The notes under the pieces: model-generated | What the model saw: only the letters and a program-made list of their open reading frames with translations | The model's database searches: none | Told to the model about the DNA's origin: nothing | Assembly: GCA_040755295.1 (NCBI GenBank) | Contig: JBFMBK010000011.1 | Coordinates: forward strand, 1 to 64,000 | From: Bacillota bacterium | GTDB taxonomy: Bacteria; Bacillota; Desulfotomaculia; Desulfotomaculales; Ammonificaceae | Length of the DNA: 64,000 bases | Direction: 5' to 3' | In this document: positions 10,201-17,814 of the stretch, in pieces | Position numbering within the stretch: the stretch's first letter is position 1 | How the letters are laid out: every line of letters begins with the position of its first letter | Made by a program: the position numbers and the translations under genes

Positions 10201-13200
10201 GCCTGTAATATAATGGGGCTCATTAACGAAGCCTCTACCCAGTAAGTACAATTAACACCGCATGGCGTAATATTGACTTCGGCTAGTTTTGTTCCACTGC
10301 TACTATCCCAAATATGAACCGGAAAAGGTTCGATTGAAGAACCAGTGGAATTACCCATCCAAAGACGGAGTTTGGTAACAGGTAAAGCAACAGAACCGAC
10401 CGTGAACTTCCATCCGTATTCAAAAGTATTACTCGATGCTGCATCCCAAGGTGTTCCAAGTGCAGTTATCCCGTAGCCCGAAATTACTGGTGAAGCAGGC
10501 AATTTCACCGCGTCGCCAACCGCCTGCGTGTTGCTGTGCGTCCCGTTGAAATCGGCGGTTAGCGTGTCGGTTTCGGAGAAATTCGTACCAGCTTGAGCTA
10601 TTTTGATGTCGCCCGGGCTGGTGGTTGTATCGATATGAGTCTTTACTGTTCCGGCCTGCCAGTCGGGCTGAGACGATATTATCAACTTTGAAGTATTCAT
10701 TGTTGTTGTAAATGTAAAGATGAATCCGTTAAGGAAGCTGTTTCCGGCTTCGTCTTTCACTCCGTCTTGGGGGATACTAACGGTGTAAATCATGCTGGAA
10801 CCAAGATCAGCTACCGGGTCGATGGCAAGTGAATTGCCGCTGAGGTTTTTAACGGACTCTACCGGGCTGTTGTCAGCATCTTTTAGTGTAATACTGTCGA
10901 AAGCAAGACCCTCCTGCACGTTTTCCGCGAAGGCAACGGTAATAATCTTGTTTGCCAGAACGTTTGTTGCGTTGTCAGCCGGGTTTGTGCCGCTCACTGC
11001 CGGCGGGACGGTGTCAACCGTGAAACTCCAGGTTCTGGCTGTACAATTGCCGGTTCCGTCATATACCGATAAACCAACGGTATGCCGGCCGTCGGCCAAA
11101 GCGCTTGCGGGTGTGTAGCTTAGTTTACCGGTCGATAGGTTGAACGTATGCCCTACGGCAATTCCGTCGACCTTTAACACGATACTTGCCGTATCTATAC
11201 CCGAAGGGTCGGTTGTTACCGCGCTGATTTCAGGTCTAGCATTATTGATTTGGCTTTCATCAACCGGCGTGAGACTGCTTACTGCAGACCCGTTTGCATC
11301 AGACGTGGTAAAACTGAATTCGTAAACCTGCGCAAGTACGTTGCCCGCGTTGTCCGTCACCGCCCCTGCAGGAATAGTAACCGTATAAGTGTTGTTGTCG
11401 GCCAGACTTGCATCCGGGCCAATTGTCAATACACTGCCGTTGATGCTGTTTGCGGCTGGAACGACGGAACTACCGGCATCTTTTAATGAAATACTGCTGA
11501 ACGTGCTCCCTTGCTGTATGTTTTTATTAAACGTTACGTTAATGGCCCTCTCCACCGGAACACCGGTTGCACCATCAACGGGATCGGTGCCGCTTATCAC
11601 AGGTAAAGAACTATCACTGGGGGCAAGGAAACGGACAAAGATATCATCAGCGTTGTTGGTATCGCCCGGAACCAGATTAGTTGCCGACGATTCGAACGCT
11701 ACGCGGCTCCCGTCGCTGCTAATACATGCATTGTAGCTGCTGTCGTTCCCCTGTTCTTCAGTATTGGACACACTAACGCGTATTGTTTGACCAATACGGC
11801 GGTCCCGCACAAAAACGTCGGTTTTTCCGTTCGTATCGCCCGGTACCAGATTGCTTGCGACGGAGTGAAATGCCACATAGCGTCCGTCATCGCTAACGGA
11901 GGCATTGGTAGAGTCATTGTCAGCCTCCGCGCCGGCGGTCGATATGCTTACACGCTCGGTCTGCCCGGTCTGACGGTCGTGAATAAAAACATCCGTTCTG
12001 CCATTAGTGTCACCTAACACAAGATTACTCGCGCCGGAGTTAAAAACAACGTAACGGCCGTCCGCGCTGATGGAAGGATAACGACTGCTGCCGTTAGCCT
12101 GCGCGCCTGTTCCCGAAACGCTTACACGCTCGGTCCGCCCCGCCTGCCGGTCACGCACAAAGACGTCGTCTAATCCGTTGGTATCACCGGATACAAGGTT
12201 ACTCGCGCTTGAGTAGAACGCTACGTATTTCCCGTCCGCGCTGATAAAAGGATCCAGGCTGTCACCATTCGCTTGTATTCCAGCACCCGCGACACTCGCG
12301 CGTTCGTAATTCACCATGTTCCGTTGGTATACAAAAATATCCGATTTACCGTTTGTATCGTCACTTACAAGGTTGCTTGCATAAGATTGAAAAGCTGCAA
12401 CCACACCTTCACCGTTGACAGTGACAGAAGATGTGGAACTTGTGTCGTTACTCCGATTAGTTGTCGAGTAACCGCTCACTATCTCCGATACACTATGCAC
12501 TTGTTGATCGTAGAGAAAAACATCCATTTTGGAATTTGTGTCAGGTTCGATTAAATTGTCGGCTAACGAGATAAAGGTTACGTACTGCTGACCGGCGCTT
12601 ATGGAAGGTGCCACACAGTTATTATTCGCCTGAACACCGGAAGCGCCAACACTCACACGTACTGTCGAACCTGCCTGCAAATCACGGACAAACGCGTCGG
12701 CCCATCCATTCGTATCACCGGAGACGAGGTTCGTAGCCCAAGAGCTGAAGGCAACATAGCGTCCGTCTCTGCTGACAGCGGCATATATGCTTGCGCTGTC
12801 TGCCTGCGCGCCGCTGCTCGATACACTGGCCCGTTCAGTCCTGCCGAACATCGTATAAGCCGTAGTAAAGGTAAAAGTATAGCCCAAGCAATCATTGTTA
12901 TAGCTGTCCTTTACGGCGCCTGCCGGGATGGAAACAAAGTAAGCGGTGTTAAGGGATAAATCGGCATTCGGGTCAATGGTAAGCACGGAACCGTTCAGAT
13001 TCGTAGCCGCCGGTATTAAATTTAGATTAACGTCCTTCAACGTTATGCTGTTAAAAGCACTCCCTTGTTGCACGTTTTCATCGAAATTTACGGTGATGGT
13101 CTTGTCCAACGCAACGTTCGTATCGTTATTGACCGGATCGGTATTGACTATCACAGGCGATTGATATTTAACCGAGAAACCCCAGCCTTTTATCGTTACA

Positions 13201-13955
13201 TTGCCCGAAATGTCTTTTACCGAAAGATCGACCGTATGGGCGGTTTGAGTTAAAATGCCTGGGGGAGTATAGCTTACTTTACCCGTCGCGGAATCATAAG
13301 CATGCTTCACCACACTCCCGTCCAACTTAAATGTAATACTTGCCGCATCTATCCCCTCAGGATCACTGACTAACGCACTTATCTCCGGGCTGGGGTTGTT
13401 GACCAGACTGTTGTCAGCCGGGGTCAATTCACTCACCACCGGCCCGTAAACATCCTGCTTTATCGTGGTAAAGTCGAAACTATAAGCCTGTTCCAGGCTG
13501 TTTTCCGCTTCGTCCTTCACGGCGCCTGCCGGAATATAAACGGCGTAAGTGGTGCTGTAACTTAAGTCTTGAATTGGGTCGACAACCAGCAGACTTCCGC
13601 TTATGTTGTAGGTGATGTCTACTACCGTGGCGCCGGTTTTAACACATATGCCGCTATAACTGTCACCCGGTCTTATATTCTTGCTGAAGGTCACATAAAC
13701 GGTCTTATCCACCGGCATATTGCTCACGCCGTCAGCCGGATCTGTTCTGTATACGCACAAGACAGTCGCTTTGGTGACTCTGCGCAAGTTACCGTTCGCA
13801 TCGTATTCATACGTAACCTTAAGACCATTATCGTAAGTAACGGATGATAATCGGCCCGAAACGTTATACTTGTAAATCGTGGCATTGGCCGGAAAGTTCA
13901 ACTGTATCAGTAGTAACAGACAAAAAGCGATCATAGTGAAAAATCTCTTTTTAAT
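7230..13955 (-). CDS. Giant secreted protein: YD stub, seven SbsA-type Ig domains, two seven-repeat propellers
   Basis: About 2241 residues. With the ATT start chosen here the N-terminus reads IKKRFFTMIAFCLLLLIQ, a normal signal peptide; the ATG nine residues later would lack the positive n-region. A GGGGAGGGG ribosome site lies 6-8 nt before the ATT. Next come one YD-repeat pair (YEYDANGNLRRVTK), seven SbsA/Big_5-like Ig modules (pattern DPADGAxxVPxxKTIxVTF ... TYTVTIPAGAVxDxAGN), and two chitobiase/cadherin-like modules. There are two arrays of exactly seven PD40-like repeats (PSISADGRYVAF ... NLVSGDTNGxxDVFVRDRQTG), each enough for a seven-bladed beta-propeller, one central and one C-terminal. 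No LPXTG or SLH anchor is visible. It is probably a cell-surface or secreted adhesion or recognition protein and is the first gene of the RHS operon. A longer in-frame start at 14051 lacks a ribosome site. Confidence 0.85.
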   Translation of the reverse strand: MKKRFFTMIAFCLLLLIQLNFPANATIYKYNVSGRLSSVTYDNGLKVTYEYDANGNLRRVTKATVLCVYRTDPADGVSNMPVDKTVYVTFSKNIRPGDSYSGICVKTGATVVDITYNISGSLLVVDPIQDLSYSTTYAVYIPAGAVKDEAENSLEQAYSFDFTTIKQDVYGPVVSELTPADNSLVNNPSPEISALVSDPEGIDAASITFKLDGSVVKHAYDSATGKVSYTPPGILTQTAHTVDLSVKDISGNVTIKGWGFSVKYQSPVIVNTDPVNNDTNVALDKTITVNFDENVQQGSAFNSITLKDVNLNLIPAATNLNGSVLTIDPNADLSLNTAYFVSIPAGAVKDSYNNDCLGYTFTFTTAYTMFGRTERASVSSSGAQADSASIYAAVSRDGRYVAFSSWATNLVSGDTNGWADAFVRDLQAGSTVRVSVGASGVQANNNCVAPSISAGQQYVTFISLADNLIEPDTNSKMDVFLYDQQVHSVSEIVSGYSTTNRSNDTSSTSSVTVNGEGVVAAFQSYASNLVSDDTNGKSDIFVYQRNMVNYERASVAGAGIQANGDSLDPFISADGKYVAFYSSASNLVSGDTNGLDDVFVRDRQAGRTERVSVSGTGAQANGSSRYPSISADGRYVVFNSGASNLVLGDTNGRTDVFIHDRQTGQTERVSISTAGAEADNDSTNASVSDDGRYVAFHSVASNLVPGDTNGKTDVFVRDRRIGQTIRVSVSNTEEQGNDSSYNACISSDGSRVAFESSATNLVPGDTNNADDIFVRFLAPSDSSLPVISGTDPVDGATGVPVERAINVTFNKNIQQGSTFSSISLKDAGSSVVPAANSINGSVLTIGPDASLADNNTYTVTIPAGAVTDNAGNVLAQVYEFSFTTSDANGSAVSSLTPVDESQINNARPEISAVTTDPSGIDTASIVLKVDGIAVGHTFNLSTGKLSYTPASALADGRHTVGLSVYDGTGNCTARTWSFTVDTVPPAVSGTNPADNATNVLANKIITVAFAENVQEGLAFDSITLKDADNSPVESVKNLSGNSLAIDPVADLGSSMIYTVSIPQDGVKDEAGNSFLNGFIFTFTTTMNTSKLIISSQPDWQAGTVKTHIDTTTSPGDIKIAQAGTNFSETDTLTADFNGTHSNTQAVGDAVKLPASPVISGYGITALGTPWDAASSNTFEYGWKFTVGSVALPVTKLRLWMGNSTGSSIEPFPVHIWDSSSGTKLAEVNITPCGVNCTYWVEASLMSPIILQANTSYVISVQSGPPYSYIPKSTPIYSNYITCNEGRTGPGGSMPTNVDTWAIWGIVDFYYNTADVSSYGTYTHNVQDISCAGIAGNTTITYNKTTPTGTDLTVEVRTSPDGGSTWGAWTAKNSGDIIIPEGTDLTGYKVQWRANLSTTDSSQTPSLDDVNVTVSAGYYSSAEWISPVYDLGETPTAATLTWTETRLANTSVAWKVQASVDNLTWGGWQDVISPGDSMPLGRYIQVKTVLSTTEANATPVVRDFTVAYYINDSEAPAVSGTDPADGAVDVPISKTINLDFNETIRAGNNYEGIAVTDVSDNNVSVTKSISGNTLTIDHIENFNYSTTYTVTIPSGAIQDVAGNAMNTSYTFGFTTLAPLDTTVPVVVGTNPANQSTNVPNTQTIIVTFSENVTTGGSFDSITIKDESNNTVPMSKSVGGSTLTVDPDGDLSYNMTYTVTIPAGAVEDAAGNALYAPYTFSFTTVAPPDVPPTVISTDPANGAVNVPINKTIVVTFSENIQSGPNYGNIALKNGTLTVAVNCSINGALLSIDPVQDLDQPTAYSVYVPAGAVRDYAGNGLVADYIFSFTKVSEAKTVLVSLSSGGSQGDADSANPSISADGRYVAFDSVTRLVSEDSASYKDIFVRNLQTNQTERVSVSNGGSQSQGASWNASINQDGRYVAFASNANNLVSNDTNGITDVFVRDRQAATTERVSVASSGTQANDGSYLYYLPSISGDGRYVAFYSLASNLVSGDTNGQSDVFVRDRQTGQTYRVSKSSAGTQGNGGSDCPSISSDGRYVVFNSYASNLVSGDTNNTVDVFIHDRQTGQTERVSVTSGGAQLNYGGLEPSVSADGRYVAFITSDGNLVSGDTNNYADVFVRDRQTGLVERMSVSTVGAQANNWSDAPCISPDGRYVTFWSNASNLVSGDTNGITDVFVHDRQTGNTERVSISSAGVQANQHNGSTSYPSISQGGRYVAFQSSATNLAAGDTNGKVDIFVRTRW

Positions 13956-14083
13956 CGTGGTCCCCTCCCCATACCGTATCTTGCTTGGATTTAGTGACAA
14001 ATCAATATTCTTTTTGTAGACCGAAGAAGTTATTGTGGTTCCATCTAACATGTTATGGCATAATTTGTCGCAGGATTGTTCCC

Positions 14084-14112
14084 ATATTAATCACTCAGGT
14101 AATGTTTGTCAA
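14084..14112 (-). promoter_or_regulatory. Near-consensus sigma-A promoter of the RHS operon
   Basis: On the minus strand TTGACA (14107-14112) and TAATAT (14084-14089) are separated by exactly 17 bp. A start site near 14077 leaves a leader of about 120 nt before the ATT at 13955. The 14052-14445 gap otherwise holds AT-rich sequence and no gene; no comparably good promoter was found for the divergent gene at 14446. Confidence 0.8.
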
Positions 14113-14445
14113 GGGGGTTATTTTGATATATATTGTCAGTATATTATAGATAAATACATGTATATGTTGTAAAATAGCATGTAAAATGGAAATAAAATTT
14201 ACAGCAAGACCATCCGGCCTCATCAAAGCTAAGGTCATTTACACCCACACAGGATTGCTTTACGCAACCGCCGCTGAATAACACGTACCCTTATCCGGTG
14301 GTGCGCGAATATGCTAAAATAGTCCTATCGGCCGCGGCGACAAGCGCAAAGGGAGCATTCCGTCGATGTATCGTTTGGGCAAACGTACGCTGCCGCATGA
14401 ACTTTGAACCTTGAACTTTAAACCATTTCTAAAGAGGTGAGTGTG

Positions 14446-15330
14446 ATGATCCTTGTAACCGGCGGTACGGGGCTTGTCGGCAGGGCGGTAGTGAAGGAAC
14501 TCCTCGATAACGGATTTGCGGTAAGATGCCTGGTGCGGGACCCGGAAAAGGCGCGTCTCTTGCTGGGCGATGCCTCCGAGTACATGCCCGGGGATGTGAT
14601 GGACCTCGCGTCGCTCCTTAAGGCCGCTTCCGGCGCAGAGGCGGTGATACACCTGGTGGCGACCATCCGCGAGCAGGGAGAACGGACTTTTAAACGGATA
14701 AACGTGGAAGGCACGGTCAATACCGCGCGGACGGCGGTCGACGCGGGTGTGAAACGCTTCATCCACATGAGCGCCATCGGCGTAAGGGAGGGGCCCGCGT
14801 ACCGGTATGCCCACTCGAAATGGCAGGGAGAAGAGGCGGTCCGCAACAGCGGTCTGGAATGGACGATAATCAAACCTTCCCTGATCTACGGCCCGGGTTT
14901 CGGCTTCTTCGACCGGATGGCCCAGTCCGTCCGGACTTCCCCGCCGCCTTTCGTCGCTTACCCGGCGGGCAAAACCCGTTTTCAGCCGATAGCGGCGCGT
15001 GATGTCGCCCGCTGCGTGGTCTCCGCCTTGAAAAACCCGGACGCCGTCCGGCGGGTTTACGAAATAGGCGGCCCGGAACACCTGACTTACGCACAGATGT
15101 TTGGGATTTATCTCGACGTCAACAGGATCAGGCGCATCAAGCTGCCGGTCCCGCTTTTCCTTTTACGTCTTGCGGTTCCCCTGATGGAAAAGCTCCTCCC
15201 CGACCCACCGGTAACCTCCGTGGAACTCAAACAGATGGACATCGATGTAATCACCGACCCGGACGCCGTCAAGAAGAACTTCGGCTTCGAGCCGGTAAGG
15301 TTGCGCGACGGGCTGGCATGCATCGCCTGA
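14446..15330 (+). CDS. NAD(P)-binding epimerase-like oxidoreductase (complex I NDUFA9-like family)
   Basis: About 294 residues. The N-terminal Rossmann glycine motif is TGGTGLVGRAVV, with HMSAIG and the YAHSKWQGE catalytic-type Tyr-Lys region (YxxxK) of extended short-chain dehydrogenases. The family is widespread in sulfate reducers and related Firmicutes and is distantly related to NDUFA9; its substrate is not established. The ATG at 14446 has an AGAGG site 8 nt upstream and is preferred over GTG at 14437, which overlaps that site. It stands alone, followed by the toxin-antitoxin pair. Confidence 0.85.
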   Translation: MILVTGGTGLVGRAVVKELLDNGFAVRCLVRDPEKARLLLGDASEYMPGDVMDLASLLKAASGAEAVIHLVATIREQGERTFKRINVEGTVNTARTAVDAGVKRFIHMSAIGVREGPAYRYAHSKWQGEEAVRNSGLEWTIIKPSLIYGPGFGFFDRMAQSVRTSPPPFVAYPAGKTRFQPIAARDVARCVVSALKNPDAVRRVYEIGGPEHLTYAQMFGIYLDVNRIRRIKLPVPLFLLRLAVPLMEKLLPDPPVTSVELKQMDIDVITDPDAVKKNFGFEPVRLRDGLACIA

Positions 15331-15424
15331 CTTTGGGATGCATCGTCATTAGGCAGTTTTAGTTGAAAACCGTAGCACGATTGTGTACACTTATGGTAAG
15401 GTCAGTGAAGGAGGCGTAAGAGTA

Positions 15425-15712
15425 ATGAGGTTTATTTCGGTACGCGAATTAAGGCTGCGGTCGGCAGAGATCTGGCGCCAGTTACAACTGGAAAAGGAAA
15501 TGGTTATTACTTCCAATGGCAAACCGGTAGCCATTCTCGCAGGCGTCGAGGGAGAAGACGCAATCGAATATCTATCAACTTTGCGCCGCGCACGTGCGAT
15601 GCTGGCGGTTAATAAAATCCAGGAACAGTCGCGGCGGAATGGCAAAGAGGAAATCTCGGCCGATGAAATAGAGAAAGAAATCCAATCCGTGCGGCAAAAC
15701 CGCCCGCGATGA
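15425..15712 (+). CDS. Phd/YefM-type antitoxin
   Basis: 95 residues beginning MRFISVRELRLRSAEIW, followed by EKEMVITSNGKPVAIL, the Phd/YefM DNA-binding fold pattern; the charged C-terminal half would wrap the toxin. The ATG at 15425 has an AAGGAGG site upstream, so the in-frame ATG at 15383 is not used. Its stop overlaps the start of the PIN gene (ATGA), the standard antitoxin-first arrangement. These antitoxins normally repress their own promoter as a complex with the toxin. Confidence 0.82.
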   Translation: MRFISVRELRLRSAEIWRQLQLEKEMVITSNGKPVAILAGVEGEDAIEYLSTLRRARAMLAVNKIQEQSRRNGKEEISADEIEKEIQSVRQNRPR

Positions 15713-16143
15713 AGGTCGTACTTGATACTAACGTTTTGGTGTCCGGTTTGCTAAAGGGTTATAGCAACGCCGGGATGATCTTGCGGCTGGTCGCCGGGGG
15801 TTTAGTTCAAGTGGTTTACGATATGCGCATAGTTACCGAGTATCGAGAAGTTTTACTTCGTCCTAAATTCGGTTTCGAAAAAACCCTAATCGAATCCTTA
15901 CTTGCCCAAATAAGGGAAGACGGGATCTTGGTTGTTCCGGAACCCCTTCCTGAAAGCCTCCCTGATCCTGATGACGAACCTTTCTTGGAAGCATCCTGGG
16001 CAATAGATGCCATTCTCAATACGGGCAACAAGAAACATTTCCCCCTGGCCGCATCTGGTAGAGTCCGGATTATGAGCCCGGCGGAATTCATTCGCTGCTT
16101 GGCGCGGCGCCACCGGCAAGACTTAACTGATTCAGCTATATAA
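15709..16143 (+). CDS. PIN-domain toxin (COG1569-type ribonuclease)
   Basis: 144 residues with the PIN first acidic residue in VLDTNVLVSGLL, a Glu in the TEYREVL helix, and a DPDDEPFLEAS motif giving the central acidic cluster. The GNKKHFP segment then fits the NKDF-type strand of the COG1569 subfamily, in which the usual Asp is poorly preserved here. PIN toxins cleave RNA using Mg2+. It is coupled to the upstream antitoxin by a 4-nt overlap. Its last residues overlap the remnant of a second PIN gene on the other strand (16132-16267). Confidence 0.85.
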   Translation: MKVVLDTNVLVSGLLKGYSNAGMILRLVAGGLVQVVYDMRIVTEYREVLLRPKFGFEKTLIESLLAQIREDGILVVPEPLPESLPDPDDEPFLEASWAIDAILNTGNKKHFPLAASGRVRIMSPAEFIRCLARRHRQDLTDSAI

Positions 16144-16267
16144 CGTAACCCCAAACTGAGTAAAATGACTGTCGAACGCGAACGCTGCTTTTTAATCCCT
16201 GTTCGTTCCATTACCGCAAACGTCGTGGCGTCCGTATAAAAAAAGGTTTTAGGGTTACTTTTTCCAC
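16132..16267 (-). pseudogene. Internally deleted PIN-toxin remnant
   Basis: From a GTG at 16267 the reading starts VEKVTLKPFF, then after a large deletion picks up TDATTFAVMERTGIKK, and after a one-base frameshift ends AFAFDSHFTQFGVTLYS and a stop. The latter two pieces are the conserved C-terminal block of VapC-type PIN toxins (TDCTSF...MxxLGI...AFTFDxHFxQAGF). Roughly 90 central codons are missing. With the broken AbrB-like gene just upstream it is a dead toxin-antitoxin module. Confidence 0.72.
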
Positions 16268-16528
16268 CGGTCCGTCTCCCCGTCCGCCAAGTAATGGTCG
16301 TATTTTTCAGATACATTTGAACGCCCGCTTTCCGCAATGCCGACCAAAACTTCCAAATGGGATCGTTATCGTTCAACGGCACGAAGGGCTCAAGCTTCCG
16401 GAGGCGGATTTCATTTCCCTCCACTATCACCATAAGGGAATCATTTTCGTCAATACCCAGCTTCCGACGTATCCCAACCGGAATCGTCACTGCCCTTTGC
16501 TCGTTATACGTATAATTTCGTAAGCCAT
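16255..16528 (-). pseudogene. AbrB/MazE-type antitoxin with two frameshifts
   Basis: Piecing frames together gives MAYEIIRITSKGQ, then VTIPVGIRRKLGIDENDSL, then VGIAESGRSNVSEKYDHYL and finally DRWKK. This is a complete SpoVT/AbrB-domain antitoxin of about 90 residues, but one base is missing at the GQ-VT junction and the frame shifts again after DPIWK. The partner PIN remnant begins at the overlapping GTG. The segment stops being translatable as one protein, so it is a pseudogene unless both shifts are sequencing errors. Confidence 0.75.
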
Positions 16529-16614
16529 GGTATACTACCTGTAAAAAATTTTTACCCCCAGTATAACCTGGAAACCTGATATTTCAACCTGCCGTTATTC
16601 ATGTATAACTCTGG

Positions 16615-16653
16615 TAATAAAAAACCCGTGAATCTGAGTGTTCCACGGGTTTT
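16615..16653 (-). terminator. Rho-independent terminator of trxB
   Basis: Perfect 10-bp arms AAAACCCGTG / CACGGGTTTT (16621-16630 and 16644-16653) followed on the minus strand by a run of six T. It lies about 30 bp after the trxB stop. Confidence 0.8.
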
Positions 16654-16680
16654 GTACTTCATTTTAGTCCCGCTGACGCG

Positions 16681-17598
16681 TCACGCCCGGCCGCGCAGGA
16701 ATCTGTCGGCCGCCACGGCAGCCACAGCGCCGTCCGAAACCGCCGTCACTATCTGACGCAGGGACTTCACCCTTACGTCGCCGGCGGCGAAGAGACCGGG
16801 GGTCTTTGTCGCCATGTTCTCGTCGGTAACGACGTACCCCCGCGGGTCGAGGTCGACCAGGTCCTTAACCAGGTACGAGGCCGGTTTAACCCCGACGTAG
16901 ACAAAGACGCCGTTTACCGCGATGTCTCTCTGGTTACCGGTAACCGTGTCCTGCACCTTAATCCCGGTGACCTCGTTCTCGCCCAGAATCTCCTTGACGT
17001 CCGTGTTCAGCAGCACTTCAACCTTGGGATCGGCACGCAGTTGTTCCTGAATGATCTTGGTCGCCCGCAGGGCGTCCCGCTTATGGATAAGATACACCTT
17101 TTCCACGAACCGCGTGAGGTATAAGGCCTCGTGGACGGCAGCGTCCCCGCCGCCTATGACCGCAACCTTCTGGTCCCGGAAAAAGAAGCCGTCGCAAATG
17201 GCGCAGTAAGAAACACCCTTGCCGCGCAACCGGTCCTCTCCCGGCACACCGAGCGGACTCGGCCCGCTGCCCGTGGCCAGGATTATCGTCTTCGCTTCGA
17301 CGTCGCCCTGTATCGTCCGGAGGATAAACCGGTCCCCTTCGCGACGGATTCCGGCGACATCCAGCGACTTGAATTCCACGCCCAGCCGCCTGGTCTGCGA
17401 TTCCATCTTCTCGACCAGCTCCGCCCCGGGAATGGGTTCCGGAAATCCCGGGTAGTTCTCTATTTTATCGGCTGTTAGGACCTTCCCCCCCGAGGCGCCC
17501 CTCTCGATGATGACCGCTTTCATTCTGGCACGGGCCGCATAAATACCCGCCGTTAAGCCCGTCGGCCCGGCGCCGATTATCGCCAAATCATAAACCAC
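16681..17598 (-). CDS. trxB: Thioredoxin reductase
   Basis: About 305 residues, the usual length of low-molecular-weight thioredoxin reductases. It has the FAD-binding GAGPTG motif near the N-terminus, the redox-active CAIC pair (usually CATC) in SYCAICDGFFF, the NAD(P)H-binding GGGDAA motif and the C-terminal FAD motif GLFAAGDVR. It moves electrons from NADPH through FAD to thioredoxin in the cytoplasm. GTG at 17598 is preferred because the AGGAG site lies 8 nt upstream; the earlier GTG at 17607 overlaps that site. It appears monocistronic. Confidence 0.95.
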   Translation of the reverse strand: MVYDLAIIGAGPTGLTAGIYAARARMKAVIIERGASGGKVLTADKIENYPGFPEPIPGAELVEKMESQTRRLGVEFKSLDVAGIRREGDRFILRTIQGDVEAKTIILATGSGPSPLGVPGEDRLRGKGVSYCAICDGFFFRDQKVAVIGGGDAAVHEALYLTRFVEKVYLIHKRDALRATKIIQEQLRADPKVEVLLNTDVKEILGENEVTGIKVQDTVTGNQRDIAVNGVFVYVGVKPASYLVKDLVDLDPRGYVVTDENMATKTPGLFAAGDVRVKSLRQIVTAVSDGAVAAVAADRFLRGRA

Positions 17599-17814
17599 GT
17601 TTTCCACTCCTAACAGGATTAATCCAGGGTCAGAATTCAGTATCCAGTAGTCAGTATCCAGAATAAAAATTAACTGTATACATTCCGCACTTAGGATGGG
17701 ATCCGAGGCTTATCTTTTCCCTGATGTCCCTGACCCTTCCGTTTTCCGCTTCTATATTCTTTATTTCGCCTCTACAACCTTCTGACTTCTGACTTCTGGC
17801 TACTGGCTACTATA
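17599..17814. repeat. Degenerate word-repeat spacer
   Basis: The spacer is built of near-repeats of CAGAATTCAGTATCCAGTAGT and TTCTGACTTCTGACTTCTGG types. Similar words recur in at least seven other spacers of this window. No gene is seen. Confidence 0.6.

Noticed and set aside
7300-12850. CRISPR-like regular repeats
   Set aside because: The periodic DNA at 7.3-8.4 and 11.6-12.8 kb is the coding sequence of propeller blades of about 150 bp, not short repeats with spacers.
14314-15081. 255-codon open frame on the minus strand
   Set aside because: It is antisense to the epimerase-like gene, has no ribosome site or recognisable protein and results from GC-rich codon use opposite.
15816-16490. 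224-codon minus-strand frame starting in the AbrB-like gene
   Set aside because: Only the first 40 codons are AbrB-like; the rest is out of frame or antisense to the PIN toxin. Treated as part of a frameshifted pseudogene.
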